NCBI GenBank assembly: GCA_937890525.1
Contig: CALADI010000045.1
Coordinates: 1-20,935, forward strand
Direction: 5' to 3'
Length of the DNA stretch: 20,935 nt
Source of the DNA: an uncultured Clostridia bacterium
Lineage (GTDB): Bacteria; Bacillota; Clostridia; Oscillospirales; Oscillospiraceae
The notes under the pieces are model-generated. The model did no database searches, had not been told where the DNA came from, and worked only from the letters and a program-made list of their open reading frames with translations. Both the position numbers and the translations under genes were made by a program. Positions 1 to 6,524 of the stretch are shown piece after piece; position 1 is the first letter of the stretch; every line of letters starts with the position of its first letter.

Positions 1-1
1 G

Positions 2-115
2 GAGCAAGCCGGACAGGAGATCTTCCACGCCTTGCGCTTTCTTCCGCTGATCCTTTTGATCCTGCTGCTCATAGCGGCAGCGGTGCTGTATTTCGTTCTA
101 AAGAAAAAGAAATAG
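2..115 (+). CDS. 3' end of a tail-anchored membrane protein (partial)
   Basis: An open frame enters the window from the left and stops at TAG 113-115, giving the last 37 residues of a protein. They consist of a short polar stretch (EQAGQEIFHALRF), one strongly hydrophobic helix of about 20 residues (LPLILLILLLIAAAVLYFVL) and a KKKK tail. This is a C-terminal membrane anchor with a cytoplasmic positive end. No LPxTG motif precedes the helix in the visible part, so sortase anchoring is not supported. The next gene starts 75 bases downstream on the same strand, which suggests shared conjugation-operon context. The function cannot be named from this fragment. Confidence 0.7.
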   Translation, partial: EQAGQEIFHALRFLPLILLILLLIAAAVLYFVLKKKK

Positions 116-123
116 TCCCACCT

Positions 124-148
124 GAGTAGGGGGGAAGCCCCCCTGCTC
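124..148 (+). other. Strong G/C hairpin in the intergenic spacer
   Basis: Arms 124-134 and 138-148 pair over 11 positions (one G-T wobble) around a three-base AAG loop; the core is six consecutive G-C pairs. No T-run follows, so it is not a standard intrinsic terminator. It could protect the 3' end of the upstream message or modulate readthrough into the gene at 191. Confidence 0.5.
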
Positions 149-190
149 AATGGGCATCCTCCAATAAAAGTAAGAAAGGAGCAAAGATAA

Positions 191-1270
191 ATGGCAGAAA
201 TTAAGGAAACCGAATTTGACGAAAAAGAACTCGATGAATCTGTTTTTGATTCCAAAGATAATGCGATGGCAAATTCCGATTCTGAGCCGAGTCCTTATAT
301 TGACCCCTTCTGGGTCGCTCAACTAGAGCAAGAGAAAGCAATTAGGGCACGGAGAGAAGCCAAGCAGCTCAACTCGGTTGATTACAACCGATATCTCAGC
401 GCCATGAAAAGGCACTTGATTATGACCGCCAAGGTAGTCTCCGTGAAAGAGTATGAAAGTGCCATGTGGCTGGTCCTGCTGAGTGACAGCGGCGCTCAGA
501 TCCTTATTCCTTTTGCGGATCATTCCACGCTTATCCCGGAGGATCTGTTAGTCGGAAAAACCACGGATCAGTCCATCCTTCGGCGGCAGAGACAGGTCAT
601 GCGTAAGTGCATCGGCGCAGTTCTGGAGTTTACCGTGACAAAAGTGATGCCGAATGAGGACAATAGCAAGTTCGTGGTTTTCGGCAACCATCGAGCCGCA
701 GCAAATGCGATCCGTAAGTTTTGGTTTATGACTCCCGGCGACGATGGTGAGTGCAGAACCAAGGTCGGAGATATTATTTCCGCTCAGGTAATCAGCGCCT
801 CCATTGACTCGGTGCTGCTCGCCGCTCACGGTGTCGAGAAGATCCTTCATGTCACCAAAATGACGCACCGTTATATCCCGGATTGCCGTTCGTTCTACAA
901 GACCGGTGACTTGGTGGATGTCATGGTCACGGATATCACGACTGACCAAGACGATGTGGATGTCACTTTGAGTGCATACCTCGCAGAGGAAAAGGATTTT
1001 GAGGACCGCAGATATCTGCTCTCTCCCAATTCCGTCTGGGATGCAACGATCACCAGAATCGAGCAGCGGCAGGGAGCTGACGGTGCTTATTACCCCTATG
1101 TCGAGGTTTTCCTCGACGATATTTCCTATCCGGGCTATACAAACTCCGTAAAAGTCGGTCAGTTTGATTACCGGGTCGGAGTCAAGTGCAAATTCTATGT
1201 TAAGGATGCCTACTTCAACAAGCGTGGCTTTGTCCTCGGCAGTCTGGGCTATCCTGAGATCAAATTCTAA
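191..1270 (+). CDS. S1/OB-fold nucleic-acid-binding protein of a conjugative element
   Basis: A 359-aa soluble protein. The start is supported by AAAGGAG nine bases upstream of ATG 191. Residues 1-60 are acidic and charged and probably flexible. Residues about 191-262 read as an S1-type OB fold: KVGDIISAQVI opening, a middle with VLLAAHGVEKILHVTKM, then GDLVDVMVTDI and DVDVTLSAYL, matching the usual G-D..v.g.V and V.V.....R/L.LS pattern. Residues about 77-170 (TAKVVSVKEY, SGAQILIPFADHS) and 280-345 (WDATITRIEQ, YVEVFLDDI) look like two more, degenerate OB-like units. S1 proteins bind RNA or single-stranded DNA. The location just upstream of the PrgI and VirB4 genes suggests a role with transferred DNA or element mRNA, but this is inference. 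The exact family is not identified. Confidence 0.75.
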   Translation: MAEIKETEFDEKELDESVFDSKDNAMANSDSEPSPYIDPFWVAQLEQEKAIRARREAKQLNSVDYNRYLSAMKRHLIMTAKVVSVKEYESAMWLVLLSDSGAQILIPFADHSTLIPEDLLVGKTTDQSILRRQRQVMRKCIGAVLEFTVTKVMPNEDNSKFVVFGNHRAAANAIRKFWFMTPGDDGECRTKVGDIISAQVISASIDSVLLAAHGVEKILHVTKMTHRYIPDCRSFYKTGDLVDVMVTDITTDQDDVDVTLSAYLAEEKDFEDRRYLLSPNSVWDATITRIEQRQGADGAYYPYVEVFLDDISYPGYTNSVKVGQFDYRVGVKCKFYVKDAYFNKRGFVLGSLGYPEIKF

Positions 1271-1323
1271 TTACTTCATATCTAACCATAGTTCTCTAAA
1301 TTACACATTTCCAATTTCCAAAA

Positions 1324-1347
1324 ACCGCCTCGGTCAAACGGGGCGGT
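1324..1347 (-). terminator. Intrinsic terminator reading on the minus strand
   Basis: Arms 1324-1332 and 1339-1347 form a 9-bp GC-rich stem (one wobble) with a six-base loop. Read on the minus strand, the stem is followed directly by TTTTTGG, the classic hairpin-plus-T-run form. On the plus strand there is no T-run. No minus-strand gene that I accept lies to the right, so it may stop antisense transcription out of the PrgI/VirB4 genes, or be a relic. Confidence 0.55.
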
Positions 1348-1409
1348 CCCCAAGAAGAAAACAATCTCTCATTGAGTTCATATAAAAATCTAAAACGGAG
1401 GACAACCCT

Positions 1410-2030
1410 ATGAAAAAATATTGGATCCCGGTGAATGTTTGGCAATCCGGCAAGATCTTTAACGGTATGCTGGAAATCCGAAACTGCATTGACGGCGGAC
1501 TGCTCGCCTTTGTTGGCTTCCTGTTCAGCAGCGTTATTTCGGATGCGTTTTCCATGTCCGGCACAAGCAAGATCACGCTTTATTTCGTGCTTTGCCTTCC
1601 GCTTTTTGCGGTCGGGCTGATCGGCGCACAAGGACAGTCCATTTTCTCGTTCCTCGGCAGCTTTTTCCGTTGGGCAAGAAATCACAAGCCGTACCTGTAC
1701 AACCCTCATGGCAAGGCATACGACAAAACCTACGGAGAGATCTATATGGCTCAGCCCCAATTCCGGGATCGCATTGGTGACTTTGTGGATCGCCTGAAGA
1801 TCTCCATGCAGGACGACACGGTGTATGTCGAGGGCGAGAACTACCGCTACGCAGAGGATCCCTTGTGGGCATATCTGGACAAGGCAACCACACAAAAGCC
1901 GCCACGAGCCGCCCAGAAGCCCACAGAGAAAGATAACGAGCCAACCGAGGAATCGACTGAAGAAGAACAGATGAAGGAGCAGAAAGGCGCTCTCGACCTG
2001 TCAGACTTGATTTCTGACCTACAAAACTGA
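1410..2030 (+). CDS. PrgI-family / VirB3-like two-TM conjugation protein
   Basis: A 206-aa protein with a good ribosome site (ACGGAGG) before ATG 1410. It has a short cytoplasmic N-terminus (MKKYWIPVNVW), two hydrophobic helices at about residues 26-47 and 55-74, a basic/aromatic region (FFRWARNHKPYLYNP), and an acidic Glu/Lys-rich tail from about residue 155. A small two-TM protein directly before the VirB4 ATPase is the standard position of the PrgI/TcpE/VirB3-like component, which docks VirB4 at the membrane in Gram-positive type IV secretion systems. The assignment rests on topology and position more than on sequence motifs. The gene ends 17 bases before virB4. Confidence 0.65.
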   Translation: MKKYWIPVNVWQSGKIFNGMLEIRNCIDGGLLAFVGFLFSSVISDAFSMSGTSKITLYFVLCLPLFAVGLIGAQGQSIFSFLGSFFRWARNHKPYLYNPHGKAYDKTYGEIYMAQPQFRDRIGDFVDRLKISMQDDTVYVEGENYRYAEDPLWAYLDKATTQKPPRAAQKPTEKDNEPTEESTEEEQMKEQKGALDLSDLISDLQN

Positions 2031-2047
2031 AGGGGAGGAGAAGAAGC

Positions 2048-4657
2048 ATGAAAAGAAAGAAGAAAGCGGCAGACTCCGTAGAAGCCGAGACGAAGAAGCA
2101 GACCAAGAAGCAAAAAAAAGAGACTGAGAAAAAAGAAGCCAAGAACAAGAAGCGGCTGGAGGAGATCCATTCTACACAGATGTTCCTTCCTATCGCAGAC
2201 ATCAAAGACGGGATCATCATCACAAAGGATCACCGATTTGTCATGCTGATGGAGTTTGCACCCATCAATTTCTCTCTCCGCACAGAAGAAGAACGGGACA
2301 AGATCGCTTCCGCTTTTGGTGCGATCCTCAAAGCATTTCCTCAAAAAATTCAAATCAAAGTGCTTTCCAGAAAAGCCGATGTCACCAAACACATTCAGGT
2401 TCTTACGGAACTGATCGATCAGGAGGACTCCGAGGCTTGCCGGATCATGCAGCAGCAGACCATTGACCTGATCCGAAACAATGCCGAGTCCGGCATCAGC
2501 AAGAGATTCTTCGTTTCCTTTGAATACTTGTCCGGGGCTGGACTCCACGCTCCCCAGTGGTCAGAGATATGCGACACCATGTACTCCACCGCAAATCGGA
2601 TCGCATCCATGCTGTCAGTCCCCCCATGCGGCAATGCGCTGCTGTCACCCGTTGGAGACTCTGATGCGGTGCTGGACATCCTTTACAACTGCATCTGCCG
2701 CAAGCAGGCAGAGTATGTGCCATGCCTAACGAAATGCAAAACCGTTATCCAGTCTTTTCTGGAGCAGGGGAGAGCCAAACCGGGGCAGTACATTCCCGTT
2801 GCAGACTTTCTTGCCCCTATGGAGATTGCCGCTGTCAGCCCCAGAGTGCTGAAAATTGACGATAAATACTACATCTTCGGATATATCAATGGCAACTCCT
2901 ACGACACCGCCTGCGTCGCTGGGTGGGTCACAGGCTATCTGAATTTGGGAGCCGGAATCGATGTTGACATTTTCATCTCCAAAGAGAACCCGGAAGCGAT
3001 TCAGAACAAGCAAGTCTATATGCGTAGATTCAATAACATTCGGCTTGCATCTGCGGACTCCTCCAATGCTGATGTAGACGATCTGGCAAAACAAGTCCAG
3101 TCCGGCGATTACATCCGACAGCAAATGTCCAATCGAGAGGAGTTCTGTTATTTTTCCATCCTCCTTACGATTACGGCAGACTCGGAAGAAGAACTGAAAG
3201 ACCGCATGCGCCATGTGCGGACCAGTATTATTACCCAAGGTCAAATGATCCAGTTTATCTCTTTCATGCAAGAGGAAGCCTTCCTGTCCGCTCTGCCGCT
3301 ATGCAATCCAAGCAAGTACATTACAAAGAATGGACGCAGAAACGCAGTCACCTGTGACCTCGGTTCCATTTATCCGTTTACCTCCTACGAGCTAAACGAT
3401 ACAGGAGGAATCCTTCTGGGCAACAATCTGGAAAACTACTCACCTGTTTTTGTAAACGCCTTTGATAAGAGCATCTACGAGAACGCAAATACCGCAATTA
3501 TGGGTTCTTCTGGTAATGGCAAGACCTATCTATCTCAGCTTATCATGCTGCGGCTTCGCCAGCAGCGGGTCAAGACCATTGTGATCGCCCCCATCAAGGG
3601 ACATGAGTACCGTCGGAGCTGTACCGCAGTTGACGGCGAGTACATTCCATTTTCTCCGGGCTTGAACAATGTAATCAATATCATGGAGATCCGAAAAGTA
3701 GATCACACGGTAAACAACCTGATCGACGGAAACACCGATGTGAAGTCTCAGCTATCGGAAAAGATCCCGGTCATCCAGGGCTTCATTTCCTTGATCTGCC
3801 CCAACATGACCGCCACGGAGGTCAACGCCCTCCACGATGCCATTACAAAGACCTATGCAGAATTTGGCATCACGACCAGAAACAAGTCTCTCATAGACCC
3901 CAAGGACCCCTCCCGGTATAAAAAGATGCCTATCCTATCAGACCTCTACACCCAACTCCGGCAGAACAGAGCGTCCCTGCGGATCGCAGATGCCCTCTCA
4001 CCCTATGTTCGGGATACCATCAAGTGCTTTAACGGTCAGACCAATGTGGACCTTACAGCCATGTCTACGGTGCTTGATCTGTCTGGAATGAAGGATAGCA
4101 CCAAGCAAGAAAATGTAGCGGATCTTCGGACGCTGGCAATGTATATCGCCGTCAATTTCGTCTACGACATTTTGCAGGAGGATCGCACCGAGCGGAAGGC
4201 AGTTCTCTTTGACGAGATCTGGCAGCTTATCGGATCCGGCGCTAACCGTTTTTCCGCAGGGTTCATTCTTGAGATCGCCAAGACAGTTCGATCCTTGAAC
4301 ACTATGGCGATCTTCACGACTCAGGATATTTCTGACTTCTTTGCCTTGGAGCAAGGCAAGTATGGCAAGGGCATCCTGAACAACTGCAAGATCAAATTTG
4401 TGTTTGGCATCAGCCTGAAGGAAGAACTGGAGCGGATCGTCCGGGAACTGAGTTTGTCCGATTCGGAGCGGCAGGACATTCTGGAATTTCAGCGGGGCGA
4501 GGCGCTGCTGATCGCCAATCGAAACCACATAAAAGTCAAAGTCAAGGCATCCGACTATGAGGATATGATATGCACCTCGGACCCGGATAGTCTGCGGAAG
4601 TATTATCTGGATGGCATCGCACAGAATGCCGAGTCAGACGAAGAAGGGGAGCCATAA
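2048..4657 (+). CDS. virB4: VirB4-family conjugation ATPase
   Basis: An 869-aa ATPase that energises the type IV secretion channel at the inner face of the membrane. The start follows GGGGAGGAG. Residues 1-42 are an unusual, very Lys/Glu-rich stretch, likely helical. Residues about 43-470 form the VirB4 N-terminal region. Walker A is GSSGNGKT at residues 486-493, and Walker B is AVLFDEIW with D722-E723. The later SLNTMAIFTTQDISDFF and ILNNCKIKFVFG stretches match the conserved VirB4 C-terminal motifs. Length is normal for the family and the gene appears intact. It is separated by two bases from the next gene, with that gene's ribosome site inside its own 3' end, so the genes are co-transcribed. 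Confidence 0.95.
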   Translation: MKRKKKAADSVEAETKKQTKKQKKETEKKEAKNKKRLEEIHSTQMFLPIADIKDGIIITKDHRFVMLMEFAPINFSLRTEEERDKIASAFGAILKAFPQKIQIKVLSRKADVTKHIQVLTELIDQEDSEACRIMQQQTIDLIRNNAESGISKRFFVSFEYLSGAGLHAPQWSEICDTMYSTANRIASMLSVPPCGNALLSPVGDSDAVLDILYNCICRKQAEYVPCLTKCKTVIQSFLEQGRAKPGQYIPVADFLAPMEIAAVSPRVLKIDDKYYIFGYINGNSYDTACVAGWVTGYLNLGAGIDVDIFISKENPEAIQNKQVYMRRFNNIRLASADSSNADVDDLAKQVQSGDYIRQQMSNREEFCYFSILLTITADSEEELKDRMRHVRTSIITQGQMIQFISFMQEEAFLSALPLCNPSKYITKNGRRNAVTCDLGSIYPFTSYELNDTGGILLGNNLENYSPVFVNAFDKSIYENANTAIMGSSGNGKTYLSQLIMLRLRQQRVKTIVIAPIKGHEYRRSCTAVDGEYIPFSPGLNNVINIMEIRKVDHTVNNLIDGNTDVKSQLSEKIPVIQGFISLICPNMTATEVNALHDAITKTYAEFGITTRNKSLIDPKDPSRYKKMPILSDLYTQLRQNRASLRIADALSPYVRDTIKCFNGQTNVDLTAMSTVLDLSGMKDSTKQENVADLRTLAMYIAVNFVYDILQEDRTERKAVLFDEIWQLIGSGANRFSAGFILEIAKTVRSLNTMAIFTTQDISDFFALEQGKYGKGILNNCKIKFVFGISLKEELERIVRELSLSDSERQDILEFQRGEALLIANRNHIKVKVKASDYEDMICTSDPDSLRKYYLDGIAQNAESDEEGEP

Positions 4658-4659
4658 TT

Positions 4660-5352
4660 ATGTTTTCTTTGAATCCCACTGAAAATATTTTGGATTTTGT
4701 TAGGGAGTTCGGCGTAGTGCAATATCGGCATATCTACCGATTTTTTTACAGCATTTATGACGAGCGGACACGAGATTTCATTGACGATCTGCTCAAGATC
4801 AAGCGGTTGAGAATAATCGAAAATGGTACACAGGAAGCAAATTACGAAGATCAGAAGATAAGCTACTGCCGTCATGAAATCCTCCCGCACCGGGATAATA
4901 TGTCCGTTTATACGGACAATTTCCCGGCGCTGGATGTACTGGCAAGTGTGGGCGCAGCGTCGATCAAGTCCTACGCTCGATTCAAAAATCCGGCAGTTGT
5001 GACCTTCACGACCGTGGATAACTGCATCTACGATGTCGCCAGTCTGCTGGAATACAATAGTGGACTTTGGGTGAACACGCTCAACGCCATTGACTATCAG
5101 AGAGTATCTATTTTCAATTCCGGCAGCTTGCCGGATACCATTCAGCATATCGCTGTGATCCCTTGCGCCATCAATCCCGGAGCGCCTAAAGATGCGATTG
5201 AAAAGCTGTATCTCAACGAATTAAGGAATCACGGTTTTGCGTTGCTGTATCAGTTGAAGCCGAACGGTTCCGTCAAGACCGTCTATACCACGGGACTCCC
5301 AGATCCGATAGAACTGTTTTTCCAATCAGAACACCAGATCAAGGAGGAGTAG
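4660..5352 (+). CDS. Conjugation-operon protein with probable winged-helix N-terminus
   Basis: A 230-aa soluble protein, translationally coupled to virB4 (two-base gap, AGGGGAG inside the virB4 end). The N-terminal 55 residues (ILDFVREFGVVQYRHIYRFF, then a helix ending LLKIKRLRIIEN) have the helix-helix-helix-wing rhythm of a winged-helix DNA-binding domain, like the start of replication-relaxation proteins. The rest alternates strands and helices (VVTFTTVDNCIYDVASLL, IQHIAVIPCAI, GFALLYQLKPNGSVKTVYTTG) and I do not recognise it. It may belong to one of the DUF families found in Clostridia conjugative elements, but I cannot name it with certainty. The location suggests a DNA-processing or regulatory role (inference). 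Confidence 0.7.
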   Translation: MFSLNPTENILDFVREFGVVQYRHIYRFFYSIYDERTRDFIDDLLKIKRLRIIENGTQEANYEDQKISYCRHEILPHRDNMSVYTDNFPALDVLASVGAASIKSYARFKNPAVVTFTTVDNCIYDVASLLEYNSGLWVNTLNAIDYQRVSIFNSGSLPDTIQHIAVIPCAINPGAPKDAIEKLYLNELRNHGFALLYQLKPNGSVKTVYTTGLPDPIELFFQSEHQIKEE

Positions 5353-5355
5353 CCA

Positions 5356-6171
5356 ATGGACAACCACACAAAAAGACCCCCTAAGAAAAGGGGGATGACT
5401 CTAAAAGACTTAAAGACATCTGCTGTCCTCGCTAGTAAAAAGTACACCACTGAGGAACTGAGCGCCAACCTTGAAAAGATATCACTGTCCATGGCAGAAG
5501 GACAAAACGGAAACGAATACGAAACGGCATTGTGTTATATCGATGATATTCGCCGTCGGGTTTGTAAGCTGCAAGAAAAGAGTATGAAGTTAAATCCCGA
5601 TGATAGCGCAGTCTGTAAGTCGATCAATCTTCGGCTTTTCAGCTCGGTCATGAAGCTGGAAAAAGAACTCTTTTCCAATGCCACGCTAGTTGGCACGGAG
5701 ACTTACCCGGAGTTCTTGGAGTCCGTTGCCGACTACCCAGACTCCCCGGTAAAGGTGATTGCAGAGCCGGAAGCCGTCAAGATCCAGATGCCGCTTCTTC
5801 ACCCTCTGGGGATGTACAGACCCACTCCAGCGACGGATCTGCTCTACACCTGTCTGCTGAGAAATCCGCTTGAACAGTGGGACAGATGGCACGCCTCCAT
5901 CACTTGTGTCTACCCGGTAAGTGATAGGAACCGGGCACGAGATGCAGACAACTTTTCGATCAAGCGTGTGGTTGACCTGATCGCTTCCGCCCTTCGTTCC
6001 TCGGATTTGCCGGGACACTTTTCCTATGATATGCGGGTCGAGTTTTCAAATGCAGTGCCTTGCGGAACCTATATTTTGGTGACGCCGGAGACGGAGGAGC
6101 AGGCAGGCAGCCGTTGGTGGGAAGCGGAAACCGACTTCGCAGAGCCGGAAAAACCCGGTGAAACCACCTGA
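5356..6171 (+). CDS. Element protein with RusA-like C-terminal region
   Basis: A 271-aa protein starting three bases after the previous stop, with AAGGAGGAG upstream. Residues 1-15 are basic (KRPPKKR). About 40-110 are predicted helical and Lys/Glu-rich. The C-terminal 100 residues contain a strand (ASITCVYPV) followed by DRNRARDADN (190-199) and K203, then VVDLIASAL. This resembles the DRRRRDLDN..K...DAL signature of RusA Holliday-junction endonucleases, whose paired Asp residues hold the metal. The second acidic pair of RusA (LDDAQV) is not clearly present; SSDLPGHFSYD may be its degenerate counterpart. It is either a divergent or inactive resolvase-like fold or a chance likeness. It is the last gene before the palindrome-rich spacer. 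Confidence 0.6.
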   Translation: MDNHTKRPPKKRGMTLKDLKTSAVLASKKYTTEELSANLEKISLSMAEGQNGNEYETALCYIDDIRRRVCKLQEKSMKLNPDDSAVCKSINLRLFSSVMKLEKELFSNATLVGTETYPEFLESVADYPDSPVKVIAEPEAVKIQMPLLHPLGMYRPTPATDLLYTCLLRNPLEQWDRWHASITCVYPVSDRNRARDADNFSIKRVVDLIASALRSSDLPGHFSYDMRVEFSNAVPCGTYILVTPETEEQAGSRWWEAETDFAEPEKPGETT

Positions 6172-6217
6172 TTGGATGCGTTCGCCGGATACCACGGAAA
6201 AATGCGGAAATCAAGAC

Positions 6218-6255
6218 TTTTGTCACACTATCACGAAGTGGAAAATGTGACAAAA
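6218..6255. repeat. 10-bp inverted repeat with inner hairpin
   Basis: TTTTGTCACA at 6218-6227 is exactly complementary to TGTGACAAAA at 6246-6255. Inside it CAC (6232-6234) and GTG (6238-6240) pair around GAA, so a longer interrupted hairpin can form. No T-run follows, so a protein-binding palindrome or origin element is more likely than a terminator. Confidence 0.75.
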
Positions 6256-6317
6256 CATGGTTTTTAATGGTTCTTTGCTGAATCCATTTCATAAAGAAAA
6301 GTTTGGAAAACACCGTG

Positions 6318-6364
6318 AAACTTTTGGTACACTTTTCTCAATGCAAAAAATGTACCAAAAGTTT
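6318..6364. repeat. Perfect 14-bp inverted repeat
   Basis: AAACTTTTGGTACA (6318-6331) and TGTACCAAAAGTTT (6351-6364) are exact reverse complements around a 19-base spacer. The spacer begins with CTTTT and ends with AAAAAA and can extend the stem. The left arm shares its core with the repeat at 6217. Two Ts follow the right arm, so weak terminator activity for the upstream operon is possible, but the stem is AT-rich. Confidence 0.8.
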
Positions 6365-6367
6365 TTG

Positions 6368-6393
6368 AACAAAAGTTGGCATATACTTTTGTT
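6368..6393. repeat. 9-bp inverted repeat
   Basis: AACAAAAGT (6368-6376) and ACTTTTGTT (6385-6393) are exact reverse complements with an 8-base spacer. It starts only three bases after the 14-bp repeat and reuses the same AAAAGT/ACTTTT core, so it may be a third, partial binding site. Confidence 0.65.
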
Positions 6394-6437
6394 TTGATTT
6401 TACCGATTTTGTTTGAATTAAAAAATGAACCTAAAAA

Positions 6438-6512
6438 ACGAAATTAGATTTTTAAGGACTTGAAGAAAAAATTTCGTCGAACTACGGTAGCGTTCGACCT
6501 GCGAAAAGTCGC
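6438..6512. repeat. Cluster of three overlapping or adjacent palindromes
   Basis: ACGAAATT (6438-6445) pairs with AATTTCGT (6470-6477). GTCGAAC (6476-6482) pairs with GTTCGAC (6492-6498) and encloses CTACGGTAG (6482-6490). GCGA (6501-6504) pairs with TCGC (6509-6512) around AAAG. The first two stems share bases 6476-6477, so they compete. The block ends 12 bases before ATG 6525. It could be an oriT-like nicking region, a regulator site, or a structured mRNA leader for the next gene. Confidence 0.65.
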
Positions 6513-6524
6513 AATTTCAAATTC

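Larger units (their letters stand above)
6172..6524 (+). other. AT-rich non-coding block packed with inverted repeats
   Basis: This 353-base gap is clearly more AT-rich than the genes around it and has no supportable gene. It holds at least six inverted repeats: 6218-6255, 6318-6364, 6368-6393, 6438-6477, 6476-6498 and 6501-6512. Two of them share the half-site CTTTTGKYACACT (6217-6229 and 6321-6333, 11 of 13 bases identical). The gap separates the VirB4 operon from the replication-type genes. I see no convincing promoter, though one is expected for the genes downstream. Candidate roles are replication origin, oriT, or an operator/leader region. Confidence 0.7.

Noticed and set aside
124..148. 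Intrinsic terminator after the first partial gene
   Set aside because: The stem is strong but no T-run follows on the plus strand; kept only as a hairpin.
6394..6422. Promoter candidate TTGATT - 17 bases - ATTAAA
   Set aside because: The -10 match is poor and the region is AT-rich enough to give such matches by chance.
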